In this document: in pieces, positions 47,501 through 64,000 of the stretch
Numbering within the stretch: position 1 is the first letter of the stretch
Layout: each line of letters starts with the position of its first letter
Source: Endomychus coccineus
Taxonomy: Eukaryota; Arthropoda; Insecta; Coleoptera; Endomychidae
Reading direction: 5' to 3'
Assembly (NCBI GenBank): GCA_958510875.1
Contig: OY294067.1
Coordinates: 29,810,912 to 29,874,911 of the forward strand
Length of the DNA stretch: 64,000 nucleotides
Translations under genes and position numbers: made by a program
Notes under the pieces: model-generated
Seen by the model: the letters and a program-made list of their open reading frames with translations, nothing else
Told to the model about the DNA's origin: nothing
Database searches by the model: none

Positions 47501-50500
47501 GCTGGACAAAACACGTCATTTCTTAAAAAAAAATTCCAGTTTACTTTTCTAGAAAGTATAAATTTTAGTTCAAATTATACACTTTGACGTTAGATTTCCT
47601 TAAAAGTGTTTTTGGAAAGCAAGAAGAGACATTTGGAATTGAAAGAGCAAGCACACTTTTCCATTTGAATTAGGACCATACCATTTTGAAGGAAAAAATT
47701 TTCTACTACTTACTCTAATTGTTTGATATTTTGTTCTTCGCCTTACAGAATGAATAAATTACAAAGAGAATATGAATAACAGCTCACTGTTACTGAATGA
47801 GCAATGCTTGATTTGGTTAATCGTGTAGCGGAATGCAGATCACATTTTGTTTATGTATTGTTTAATAATACTGCGTTCATGGATGCAGTAGTATATAAGA
47901 TGATAAAACAAGGTACGATATAAATCTGTCAACAGTTAGTAGAAAATGAAATGGGCTCCTGTTTACTTTACCCCCACCACCGATTTCGACCGTATTGCAT
48001 ATTTATATAGTACTCGACGAGTGGAGTTCATTGGCACCAACCATTTCCTCCGCAAACCTCCCGTTCAAAAGTTATGAGATGTTAGAGTTGGTATGTGACG
48101 TTTATGAAAAATTAATTCCAAGTGCTTTAAATATGGATTGAAGCAAATGTAATTGTATCATTCATTCGTTTGAGACATTATAAATCATAATAAATTTCCA
48201 ATTTCTGAAATTATTCCAGTTGAACAATGGGATTTGATACGTTCAAGTTTATTTTCCTACTCAATTTCGAGGCGCATAACTTGTTGATATGTGTTAATAT
48301 GGATTGAAAGAGAATTAAACTGTTCACTGTTTACAAACATTGATTCAATTTTGTTTACTCATTTTTAGGTTATTAGGTTATTTGCAGGATCGTAGGTATG
48401 TTATATTATCTATGGTAGGTGTAATTCTAATGCAGCCTCTGTGTATCTTCCTTTTTTTTTATCTTTTTAGCGTATAGGTTGTAATACATGCCTGTTAGGC
48501 GACGATATATAACGTTCAAGCGCCAATTCTAGGTTAATACATAAATTATTCATACGGCGTTTGGCCGACATTTTGCAAATATTATCATGTTATTGCCAGC
48601 GTTGAAAGTTAAGTACTTACCAAGGTAAGTGATTTAGTAAAAAACTGGCCAGCTATCAATAAGTACAATATATTGAAACAAAGGTTAATAACTCAATTCA
48701 CATACAGTGAAAACCTGAAATTGGCCGGAATTGAATTTGGGGACAAACGGTCCTCTGACCTCCTGAAAGAGATGAGAAACTTTCCTAGCTCCCAACTTAA
48801 TGGATGGTGTCCCAAGTCAAGCTCAAGCCGTACCCACAGTAAGTGACAACTGGGACAAAATTGCGGTCATGGCCGATAAAATTGAAGAATAAAAGTTCAA
48901 AATCATTTTAGTGGCATTGTTAGATATCATGCATCTAACAATGCCACTACAGATGACTCGCGTTTTACTCAACTGCAACAACAAATCGAAGCCCTTAATG
49001 CAGCTATTGGTGCTTTCTCTTTTAAAATCTCATCGCTCGAAATCAAATTCAAGATACAGATCGGACAGCAAGTACTGCTTGTACCATTTAAAATTCGGTA
49101 AAACTTACAAAAAATGCACAACACCATGTAATTAAAAAAAAAACAGGAAAATCACCAAACCTAAGTGTATGCCAAACGACCAGCACCAAGGGTTCAATTA
49201 TAGTCATTTGATTGTATATGATAAAACAAAATAATTAAAAAATTTTAATCGGCATCGGTACACACAACAGTTTGCCCTCCAAACAGACTTCAAAAGACTC
49301 AGCCTTCCTCTTATAAGCTATATGAAGCGAACGCCACCCCATAAATACATACGGTGAAAAAATGTTTTCATCAAACTTATGGTTAAGACATGGCCATTCA
49401 TTATTGCAGACATCTCAAAACCAATTATAGGTACTGATTTTCAAATCGTGATATATCAAGAAGTGTCTAAAAACGCTTAGTCACATGGTGCTAAAAAAAT
49501 CCACTCCACATGGTGCCCAAAAAAAGGAGGTGATTGGAGACCTTGTGGACATTACCGCAGGTTAAACTCAGTCACCATTCCAGGTGGATATCCAGTAACA
49601 CATATTCGTGGTTTTACAAATTTATTAGAAGGCGATCATCAAATTCCATTTGGACTTTCTTCTAAATGTGCTTCTCACTTCTTGGTTACGAGGTTTCACA
49701 ACATGGGTCTAAACCAATACAATAATATTCATCAACAATTCAAAATTATCAACTTCCAAAAACAACCAAAGGGTTAGAACGATTTCCAGGGACGATACAT
49801 TTTTATAGATGATTTATACCACACACAGCTGAAACACAAACATCACTTCACGATTTGATAAAAGGTGAAAAAAAAACAGAGATCCAATGGACACCTACAT
49901 CTGCATTCGAGGAATGCAAACAAGAATTTAAAAATGCTATTATGCTGACCCACCCTTCAACTTTTTCACTCGTGTTAATGCTGGATGCTTCAGATTTTTC
50001 TATAAGCGCAGTTCTTGATAATCGTTTTGAACTACTTAGTTTTTATGCACATAAATGTACACAAATCATCAATCCAATAGTACATATGACAAGAATCTCC
50101 TGGCCATTTATAGTGCTATCAAATATTTTCGATACATGTTAGAAATCTTGAATAGTAGACTTCCACGGATAGCTAATCTTGAGAAATTTTGGCTTCCGGA
50201 TGGATTTCGCGTCACAATAGCTCGACTTGATGCCGACGGTTCGCCAACCATTACAGGTGGCATCTTCAGGGCAGGCTTGACGCTTGAACTGAAACTGGTT
50301 CTACTGGTTTCTGTAGCCGTATTTATTGTAGGAAAAATCCTTCACGCTACACAGTTCACTGCCTTTATTCCGGTGGTTAACTTTGTTCCGGCACCTGACC
50401 ATTCCGTTGTGTGCAAGTGCAGATTCGTGACACTTATCATCAAATCCTTTTCGAAAATACTAAAATCCTAACCCGAACCCCAAACTTCTATCAGCAAAAA

Positions 50501-52854
50501 ATCATTGAAGCTATAGAAATCCTAAAACATCCCAATAGGCTGAACCGTGACTCAGGATATTACCTTTCCAACATTTGGAAACCCATCCTCAAAAATTCCG
50601 CTTCGCACATGATCACACAACGACAGGGTCAGATGCCGGAACGAAGTTAACCACCGGAATAAAGGCAGTGAATTGTGTAGCGTGAAGGATTTTTCCTATA
50701 ATAAATACGGCTACAGAAGCTAGTAAAACCAGTTTCAGTTCAAGCCTCAAGCCTGCCCTGTAATGGTTGGCGAAACGTCGGCATCAAGTCGAGCTATTGT
50801 GACGCGGAATCCATCCAGAAGCCAATATTTTTCTACATGTTGGCAGGTAATAATTTCACTATATACACAGACAATAAACCTCTAATATATGGCTTCAAAC
50901 AAAAATCAGAAAAAGCCTCTCCACGACAATTACGTCAAATAGACTTCATATTTTCCACTGATATTAGACACACAGAATGTAAACTCAACAGGATGCTGAT
51001 GCTTTCTTACAAGTATATAGAATTTCGATACCAGACTCAGCGAATTACACAGAATTAAGAAAGGATGATGAGCTTAAATTCCTTCTTAACAACCAACTCT
51101 CTTAAATTGGTAGCTGTTATTATACCAGATTCAAACATATCTATATAATGCGACGAAACAAGCTAGGGCATACACCCCAAAAAACCATGGAAAAAGTATT
51201 CAGGCTCATGCACGAAAAGGCTCACCCAGGTGTATGTAAAAGTAAAAAATTACTTTGAAGCAAATATGTTTGGCCGTCAATATCCAAAGATTTGGCATCC
51301 TGGATAAAATCTTGTTTCACGTGTCAGAAATCGTAAATTTAGCGATATACTAGAACCAGCGTACAACAATACCCTGAAGTAACGGAACGCTTACAACACA
51401 TTAAAATACTCGATTGGACCTCTTTCACCGCTGATGGAAACATGTACTGCCTAACCTGCATAGATAGATTCACAAAATGGCTGGAAGTATTCCCAATCCT
51501 GATATGACAATAGAAACAGTGGCACACAACATAAACATTCCAGAAATGAACGATACTGCACATAAGCCAAATACAATATCAGAAATGTGTCCAGAACCAA
51601 TCACCTCACCTTCTTTTCATCAATATGTTCAGACTTATCTAGGGACTTGACAAACAGCCTGTGGTAGAAAAGCTCTCAATTGAGTCACCATTACACTGGA
51701 AGGGGTGTAGTGTAGTGGAATGCAGCTCACATTTAGTTTGTATACTTTTGCTCGTATTTGTTTACTTTTCAATAATACTGTGTTCATAAATGTAGTAGTA
51801 TATAAGATGATAAAACAAGGGACGATATAAATCTGTCATTCAAATATTAAAGAAATCAATGTCCAATATGTTTTATTAAGTAATCATTTATGAATATACT
51901 CGACAAGGTTACAGAGATTGTATCTTACACAACGGTACCAAATTAACAGAACTAAGGTGGTATCAATATTTTAAAATCTGAATAATTATATATTTAGATT
52001 TGTCTTGTTGTGACATTTGAGTATATTCTTTGGTTTGATTTTTCAACTAATTCCTCATCTGATAAGTATTAAGCCTAAAATTACATTTTAGCTATTACAA
52101 TCATTCTCTAATTTCAAAATCACTTGGGAGATAATGACTGCACCAGATATAATTCCTTTTCCTACTATTTTAACATCAGAGGTATGAACTAATGTTGCAT
52201 TGATACATACTTAACTTGGACTTTAATTCTAACTCAATTCTGAATAAAAGTTTAATATGTCGATTCAAATTACTTATGCAAAAATTCATAACTTGAGGAA
52301 AAACAACTATAACATTTCTTCTATTGGTAAGTGACATATGTTCTAATCTAAATCACTTTGATAGTAGCTAAAATACAATTATGTTGAATTTGACTGACGA
52401 AGTTAGATTTGTGTAACCCAGACTTAGGCGTCATTGTGTTGTGAAGCATCAGAAATTTAATATAAAAGTTTATAATTCTTGGTTTGAAATAACGAATTCT
52501 TCCAATCATATTGCCCTGCTAAGTACTCTATTTATAATCATTTTTAAAACATTTGAGATGAAATTACTTATATGTAGGTACTTACTCTGTGATTTGGTAA
52601 TCGTAGTAGCTGCTTGTGGTAAAGTTGTTTTCGATATACTACTGGTAGGAACTTCATTTCCTAATGGAACAGACACCTGCTCATTATTAATTATCACATC
52701 ACTGGCTGTAAACACATAAAAACATTATTATATTATTTTAGTAGCCACCAGTCTTCGACTACGTATCCATTTATACTTTACCTTTCTGCTGTCCTTGCTG
52801 TCCATAAGACGAAACCACGAACAAAAATATCAACATGTACTTCATGCTTAACAT
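44543..52854 (-). CDS. vsg (CD164-like): CD164/endolyn sialomucin, lysosomal-type membrane protein
   Basis: A mucin-like membrane protein of endosomes and lysosomes (vertebrate CD164/endolyn, Drosophila visgun). Three exons on the minus strand: 52782-52854, 52586-52705 and 44543-45009, phases 1 and 1, giving 219 residues. Exon 1 is a signal peptide (MLSMKYMLIFLFVVSSYGQQ). Exon 2 is Ser/Thr-rich. Exon 3 carries a Thr/Pro mucin stretch (NPTTPTPTNGTTTTTPPTTP), then FDGPSFIGGIVLASGL, the conserved start of the membrane span, and a short tail ending in NYHTL, the Yxx-hydrophobic lysosomal sorting signal. The second intron is about 7.6 kb and filled with Penelope, satellite and Gypsy sequence. Confidence 0.93.
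45597..46420 (-). mobile_element. Penelope-like element 3' part: GIY-YIG nuclease end plus terminal repeat
   Basis: The minus strand 46088-46324 encodes LAKHCFDYNHQFDYKNV, then KETNYYKRSILEMIHIKRD, the C-terminal half of the Penelope GIY-YIG endonuclease, ending TNLIN-stop. Residues further upstream (LNCLDCNETYTGISKQYL) can be read to about 46420 across a frame change. The same strand then enters the repeat with a hammerhead (45681-45722) and the CTATTTCCCGAGAATGTTGA end. This ties the ribozyme repeats at 32 and 39 kb to Penelope. Confidence 0.88.
45681..45722 (-). ncRNA. Hammerhead ribozyme in a Penelope terminal repeat
   Basis: Stem I GTTTT/AAGAC (five pairs, one U-G), core CTGATGA, GGTC-GTGA-GACC, GAA, ACGTACGT, cleavage A. 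It lies about 370 bp after the stop of the GIY-YIG ORF on the same strand. Confidence 0.82.
46660..47190. repeat. Satellite block, about four 140-bp monomers alternating in two types
   Basis: The phrase AAATTCTTTGGAC or a close variant starts at 46694, 46837, 46974 and 47116, spacing 137-143 bp. Monomers 1 and 3 share CGACC and CATTTCTCCGACTCCAGAA. Monomers 2 and 4 share AGAGAAA, TATTTTCTCGGACTC-type sequence and AAAAATCCAAGAAAGAG-type sequence. The repeat is therefore an A-B dimer of about 280 bp. It lies in CD164 intron 2. Confidence 0.85.
47191..47823. other. CD164 intron sequence
   Basis: AT-rich sequence between the satellite block and the Gypsy left LTR. No feature recognised. Confidence 0.4.
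50143..50833 (+). mobile_element. Second Penelope family inserted in Gypsy pol, with inverted 5' repeat
   Basis: The 691-bp insert splits the Gypsy RNase H frame (IKYFRYML | NNFTIYTDNKPL). Direct repeats TACATGTTAG (50133-50142) and TACATGTTGG (50834-50843) flank it. Inside, 50440-50650 encodes a Penelope ORF end (KILTRTPNFYQQKIIEAIEI, LNRDSGYYLSNIWKPIL, stop). The right arm (about 50590-50833) is the 3' repeat; the left arm (50143 to about 50440) is the same repeat inverted. An inverted terminal repeat 5' of a truncated ORF is a known Penelope feature. Confidence 0.85.
50231..50273 (-). ncRNA. Hammerhead-like ribozyme of the second Penelope family, one core change
   Basis: Minus strand: stem I TGCC, core CTGAAGA, stem II TGCCACC/GGTTGGC around TGTAAT, GAA, then CCGTC where other copies have ACGTC, and GGCA closing stem I. 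The A at position 15.1 is C here, which should reduce or stop cleavage. Stem III would be only ACGT, fitting a dimeric ribozyme. Confidence 0.6.
51901..52585. other. CD164 intron sequence next to exon 2
   Basis: AT-rich; may include the undefined end of the Gypsy right LTR. No other feature. Confidence 0.4.
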
Positions 52855-54072
52855 TTATATTTGTATTAGTTCCTCTAAATTATTGATTCTCCTTTAATAT
52901 ACGTATGTACAGTGTACACAGATGGACTTGAAAATGGATGGATAAAGAAATGAACCTTGACTACGCTCAAGGAAGTGAAAAACAAGATAAACAAAGAAGG
53001 TGGTAGAACATAAGAGGATTTGGAACCACAGAAGCGTTCGATGATCCATTCATACCTCAGTGTCTCCAACATTCTAAACAAAAACAGTTACAAACGGAAC
53101 TTGGGACCATATATAAAGGAAAAGACTTCAGTATTCTGACTCATATAATTCCTCAGCATGGATGGAAGTTTGGTTTCCTGCACGGTCGTACATACAGATC
53201 TGGGAACTCGTATGTTTGACATGGGTCTCGTACGCGTCGCTAAACTCGTAGTCCCTCGCTCAGCCGCTAGCTAGCGCTTGTATCGAAGTGGTAAAACGAT
53301 TTCTTTCCGGAATTGCAAGCAGTGTTACTAAGTATTATGATTTGAGAGAGGAAGAGAACTGTAACTCTTGTCAAAATGTATTACTCACCTTAAAAATAAC
53401 TTCCCCTTTTTCGTTATACGTGACGCACACGAGACCTCGTTAAAACGATTTCTTTCCGGAATCGCAAGCATCCACTTTTTTCGCATTTCCGCATCTTTCG
53501 GCACTTTAAAAACAGAAGTTTCTTGCTTTACAGTTTTGTACACCGTTTTGCATTTCGGCACAATGCACGGTTTCGTAATTTGTTTCTGAAAACGTAGGTA
53601 TTCCTTGTGTTTACAAGTCAAGAGTGACAGTTGTCAGAGAATACTCTTCGATTACTGCACCACCCTTTTTGGTACTACGCGACAGTCGACGCATAGCGGA
53701 CCCACTTCTCACATAGGAAACAGCCTCGAGTTCCCAGACCTGTATGTACGACCGTTGTTACCTGTCTACGTGTTCTTGCTTTGATTATAGAAGCCTTTTG
53801 GTTCACTATCTATGAGCAAACCCTTCTATTAACCAAATTATGACCAGAGAATAAGCCTATTAATGCTCATAGAAGTTAAGGTGCTGTGCTGTGAAAGTTT
53901 CATGTTAATAGACAAAGAACAAAATACGTTTTCTATTTAAGGAAGGTAAATTTGTTTACCTTTGGTTTCGAGAAAATAAATAAACGAAGCAATCCGGTGA
54001 TCTAGAGATTAGGGAAGATCGGATTTTATACCAATTAAAAGGAACACATCATATTTATTATATTCCATAATA
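52855..54072. promoter_or_regulatory. Head-to-head upstream region of CD164 and ZC4H2
   Basis: Start codons at 52854 (minus) and 54073 (plus) are 1.2 kb apart; 576 bp of this is a P-like element (53181-53756). Without it the two genes would start about 640 bp apart, which suggests a shared promoter region. A TATATAAAGG string is at about 53109-53120. Confidence 0.4.
53181..53756 (-). mobile_element. P-like element with THAP remnant (copy 4)
   Basis: Starts CACGGTCGTACATACAG and ends CTGTATGTACGACCGTT. An 8-bp duplication with one mismatch flanks it: GTTTCCTG (53173-53180) and GTTACCTG (53757-53764). The minus-strand frame 53385-53621 encodes the start of a THAP domain: CIVPKCKTVYKTVKQETSVF, KVPKDAEMRKKWMLAIPE. 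This is the best-kept THAP piece in the window. The C-terminal Cys/His pair of the zinc site is lost. It has no transposase catalytic part. Confidence 0.85.
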
Positions 54073-60323
<6,251 letters not shown>

Positions 60324-61243
60324 GAAGATTTTCGTTATTTATACTTTCAAGGAGTTTAAATCACTATATTTCTGATATCAACTTTAACTACCATTGTTAG
60401 GCCATTGATTGGGTCTAACAGCTTACTTGGTATTAAAGTTTGATTATATTCAGTTCAAATTGTGGTCAGAGTAGAATCAGGAAGTCTAATCAAACTTTAT
60501 TATCGATTATTTTTAAGTAGAGAATGATTGAATAGTGAAAGTGTCATAGTGGTAAGTGCCAAAATTGGGTTTTGTAGGTATTCTACAAAAATTTTATGGA
60601 AAAAGTAACCTGATTATAAAACTAAGTTAAAATAAAATCTAAATTTTACAAAATTGTATCGTTTCAACCTTTACTATGATTTTATCCATATAGTAAGGAG
60701 TGTTTAGTTTTACAATATGTAAAAATAATATTACTGGAGTAAAAGGAAATACTATTGTTTCACCCATTATTATGCAATATGAAATTAGACACTATTATGT
60801 TGAAAACAGTTTTATTTGCCATCTTTACGGTATTCAAATACAATTAAAATACATAAATAGACCTATAAATATACTTTTTCTGAAATCGCTCGAACATGCT
60901 TACTTTCTCGGACCAACTTCAGACCTCAAAATACGCTAATCTAGTATTTTAAACAATAAACAAACAGTGGTCAAGAAAACTAGCTGTTCTCCCGGGATAC
61001 GACCGACAGCTAACAATCGGTTCTTTTTTATGTGCAATGCCTTTGTAAAGGTTTAGTCGGATAGTGCGTGACAAGCTTTATGTGAGGTGTATGGATACCT
61101 TTATGTTGCCACTTTGACATACGTCATTTTGCCAGTTGTACGTTATATAGAGATAAGTACGCACAATGTACTATTTTGGTAGGTAGTAAAGGATCACTGA
61201 GGTTGGTCATTTATGAACTTACGAGGATTATTACCTGGTAGTC
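60324..61243. other. ZC4H2 3' flank
   Basis: Presumed 3' UTR followed by intergenic DNA. AATAAA-like strings occur near 60630. No coding sequence recognised; the open frame 60700-60939 has no domain. Confidence 0.4.
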
Positions 61244-61251
61244 ATTATTAG

Positions 61252-62879
61252 CAGTGGCGGCTCGTGAACTTTTTAAGAGAGGAGGCTGGACATAAAACGT
61301 TTTTGTAAAAATATACTCTATTCAGCCAATAAACCTTTGCACAGCGACCGTACCAGCTACTCCAGTAACAAAATTAATTGTTGCCAAGCAAGAACCAACG
61401 TGGAGGTGTAGAGTTTCTCTTGGCAAAACATTTTTTTGTTCGTTTTTTTTTCTTTGGATTTTTAATATTTTTTCTTTTTTTTTTGAAATTTTCTATATTT
61501 TGTTTTTTTTTTATTATTTTTATTAACTTTTTTATATATTAACGGAATTCTACGGACTTAAGGTTTGCGAAAAATGATCAATAATATTATCATAAAATGT
61601 ATCATTTTGTTTTAAGTGTTTTACTAAATCTTTTTCAATAGATATCAAACTAACATTGTATAAACGATTTTGGCCCATTGTATTTCGCATGTAAGTTTTA
61701 ATTCGTTTGAGAGTAGAAAATGATCTCTCCACCGATGCCGACGAGACAGGAATAGTGACTGTCAAACAAAGTAGTTTATGAAACTGAGGTAAAATTTGTT
61801 GCAAATCATTGTCTATCATATCGGCGTGAATGTCGTACTGGCCTAAAATATCTTTATGCGAGTAGGTATATAACCCATAATTCATTGTGCAGTGCTATTT
61901 TATCAAAAAATCTATATTTTAGAACTAAGTTATCTAAAAGTGTATTGGGAAACTCTTTTGAAAAAGATTCGAAAAATCTTCTATCCGTCAAGTAGAAAAA
62001 CTTCAATTCATGTAAATCGGAAAATCGAATTTCAATTTGACCTTTAATAGTATCTAAAATTTCATAAAAAAAGTTGTTTATAATGTAGTTTCTTGTCTAC
62101 CAAATTATGTTTTCCTCCTTTAACAATATTCTGTTTACCGGTTAATTTAAACTTAATACTCGATGTAATATGTTCCTGCGATTTTTCATGTCTGTCTATA
62201 CCACGAGCTAAATTTTTCAAATCATCGTAACCCGAGTGCCCCCAACATGAAGTTGTATCAGATGTAAATAGCAAGCAATATAATTTATTGTGTATTTCGA
62301 TTTTGAAACATACCTGTCATCACTCATCCTTTCAAATCCGGTAAAGGCCGTTTATTTAAAAAAAACACTTTTCTGTAATATGTTAATCCACTAAATGGAT
62401 TTTCTAAGAAGTCAGCAACTGCACATTTTAACGTTAAATAACTCAGGGAACAGATAAATTATAACTTAACCTTACTACGTTTCGCGAAACAAAAACAACT
62501 GACGGAGCACGTCGCACGTGTCGTCTCGTGGTGCCGCCTCGCAGCTCGCAGGGCAGGAAGTAATCGTATTTCGACCGAGTGCGAACGAGAAGCTAGCCTA
62601 CCGAGAATGTTGCCATATCCGGTGTTTTACCCTATTTGGCAGTTGGACTGGTTGGAATAACGGCAACTGTGTTGACCACACGTATTTAGCGCTTGAGATA
62701 TATAGAGAATCTAGCCTCTGGCCACTGTTGCCGGATTAAAAATAACTACTGAGAACGGGGAATTAATTGTAAATTTAAAAGAATTATCAGAGAAACAGGA
62801 AATAAAATGGAGAATGATCATTAAGATAAATTGGTGAGGAGGCTGAGCCTTCTTAGCCTCCTTCGAGGAGCCGCCACTG
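61252..62879 (-). mobile_element. hAT element, internally deleted, copy 2 (inverted)
   Basis: Same family as copy 1, in the opposite orientation. Ends CAGTGGCGGCTCGTGAAC and GGAGCCGCCACTG, with exact 8-bp duplications ATTATTAG (61244-61251 and 62880-62887). The minus strand 61550-61885 encodes the dimerisation region (SSASVERSFSTLKRIKTYMR) and 62062-62274 the TTF-type segment. Very similar to copy 1 in length (1,628 versus 1,633 bp) and in internal deletion, so both come from one nonautonomous subfamily. Confidence 0.93.
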
Positions 62880-62887
62880 ATTATTAG

Positions 62888-64000
62888 AATCTAATTCATG
62901 ATCTTTAGGAGTATCACCATAGGATTACCTGGTGGTCATCATCAGAATCTAGAAACCCAACATGTAATCATATTGTAATAATCCTCTTATTCAAGAATGA
63001 CCGACCACTCTAATCCTTTGCTTTGAGGGTTTACCCTCAGCTGGAGATAAGTCGGAATTTAATAAATTGCATTTTCGTGTACATTTTCATCCCTTAAATT
63101 ACCTAGAAAGTCATTCATTGTTCGGGGGGACTTTTTTATTGAAAATTTTATTTACAATACAATTACGTACACAACACTCATTCAGAGATAATATGGTAAA
63201 AAATAAAATCCAGAAACCTTCCTTACCGAAAATATCGTCAAGAATGATGAAAAAACAAGTAAAACTCTATTTGTCACTTCCCCAACTAGTTTCTACATGT
63301 ACCATAAAACAAACCACGGTATCTCATACAATCATGGACGTTATACACTAACAACCAAAAAAGAAACTGTCACAATAAAACCACTCAATCTCTTAAACTC
63401 TACTTTGTTAATTGTTTGCACCTCAACTGAAATCAATTAGCCTTGAATTTCAACTTCAATAAGCCCGAAAATACTCACCGGCTTTGACAGCATGGAATTC
63501 TACATTGAACCATTTTCGAGCGAACGTCGTGAGATAGACCTGAATTATCATGTGACATGAAGGTCACGTGGTCAAGATGATGGCCTGAATATAGAAAAGG
63601 CTATGGTTTCGCTGCCTTCAAACCATCTCCTTTGATTTTATGAGTTTCATTATTTTTTCAATTCTTATTGTGGGGGCACTTACAACAACCTTAGACGAGT
63701 AATGCTTCGCGGATGACCCAAATTAGCAACATTTAACCGATCCTTTTGTCAGCCAAAAGCATGGAACAAATGTGTTACCTTTCACGGAAAAATACGAACT
63801 TCTGAAAAAAATGACACTTCTCCCCTTTGACACTTTCACTCTTCAATTGTTGTCATATAAGGGGAAATTAATTATCTACCTTGATTTTTATTTTGATTAA
63901 ACTTTTTTTGCGGGTTCAAAATTTTGTTTCATCGCATATCTATATGCTGCTTTATGTAATTTATGTTATTTTCTTAACATCGATATGTTTATAAAATGGA
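62888..64000. other. Right-edge intergenic sequence
   Basis: No gene recognised on either strand. The open frame 63067-63351 has no domain and no splice context. Confidence 0.4.

Larger units (their letters stand above)
47824..51900 (+). mobile_element. Decayed Gypsy LTR retrotransposon in CD164 intron 2
   Basis: The left LTR begins TGTAGCGGAATGCAG (47824), the right LTR TGTAGTGTAGTGGAATGCAG (51706) after a polypurine tract TGGAAGGGG. Both share AGTATATAAGATGATAAAAC. The left LTR diverges after 47931, so its end is uncertain. Gag pieces at 48600-49130 include LLKEMRNFPSSQL, SDNWDKIAVMADKIEE and YCLYHLKFGKTYKKC. Pol pieces are a protease end (TWPFIIADISKPIIGTDF-like), RT, RNase H (TIYTDNKPLIYGFKQKSEKA, SPRQLRQIDFIF) and integrase (WTSFTADGNMYCLTCIDRFT). 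Many stops and shifts. A Penelope element interrupts the RNase H region. Confidence 0.85.

Overview
The window is a gene-sparse, AT-rich stretch of arthropod nuclear DNA, most likely from an insect. The basis is split genes with GT-AG introns, orthologs with insect-type architecture, and a mixed load of Copia, Gypsy, LINE, Penelope-like, mariner, hAT-like and P-like elements. I cannot name the species from the sequence alone.

Five host genes can be reconstructed exon by exon. (1) A PDE10-type dual-GAF cyclic-nucleotide phosphodiesterase on the minus strand (9606 down to 966) runs off the left edge inside its catalytic domain. (2) REV3L, the catalytic subunit of DNA polymerase zeta, on the minus strand (33429 down to 13496) has nine recognised exons and is complete from the N-terminus to the CysA and CysB metal-binding motifs. 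(3) fizzy/CDC20 on the plus strand (35803-39172) has two exons. (4) CD164/endolyn (the Drosophila visgun type) on the minus strand (52854 down to 44543) has three exons. (5) ZC4H2 on the plus strand (54073-60323) has five exons. REV3L/fizzy and CD164/ZC4H2 are head-to-head pairs with short shared upstream regions. REV3L serves translesion DNA synthesis, fizzy activates APC/C in mitosis, CD164 is an endolysosomal sialomucin, ZC4H2 is a nuclear zinc-finger protein and PDE10 degrades cyclic nucleotides. Nothing suggests that the five act in one pathway.

Between and inside these genes most of the DNA is transposon-derived. From left to right: a Penelope 3' end (1.24-1.56 kb), a mariner remnant (4.5-5.7 kb), LINE fragments on both sides of a PDE exon (5.9-6.6 and 7.3-8.9 kb), a Copia element with 5' LTR (9.9-12.2 kb) cut by a foldback element (12.2-12.8 kb), an unclassified DNA transposon with TIRs and an 8-bp TSD (14.85-16.93 kb), a Jockey-like LINE in a REV3L intron (24.9-27.4 kb), four P-like elements with a THAP-domain remnant in two of them (27.8, 33.8, 34.5 and 53.2 kb), palindromic Penelope-type repeats carrying hammerhead ribozymes (32.1, 39.3 and 45.6 kb), a mariner fragment and a LINE 3' half (40.1-42.1 kb), a satellite block (46.7-47.2 kb), a decayed Gypsy element (47.8-51.9 kb) interrupted by a second Penelope family, LINE fragments (55.9 and 58.5 kb), and two inverted hAT copies with perfect TSDs (56.7 and 61.3 kb).

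The most interesting signals are the hammerhead ribozymes in palindromic Penelope repeats, an array of about 13 repeats with AT-hook-like cores inside REV3L, the unclassified 2.07-kb DNA transposon, and P-like insertions concentrated in the two head-to-head promoter regions.
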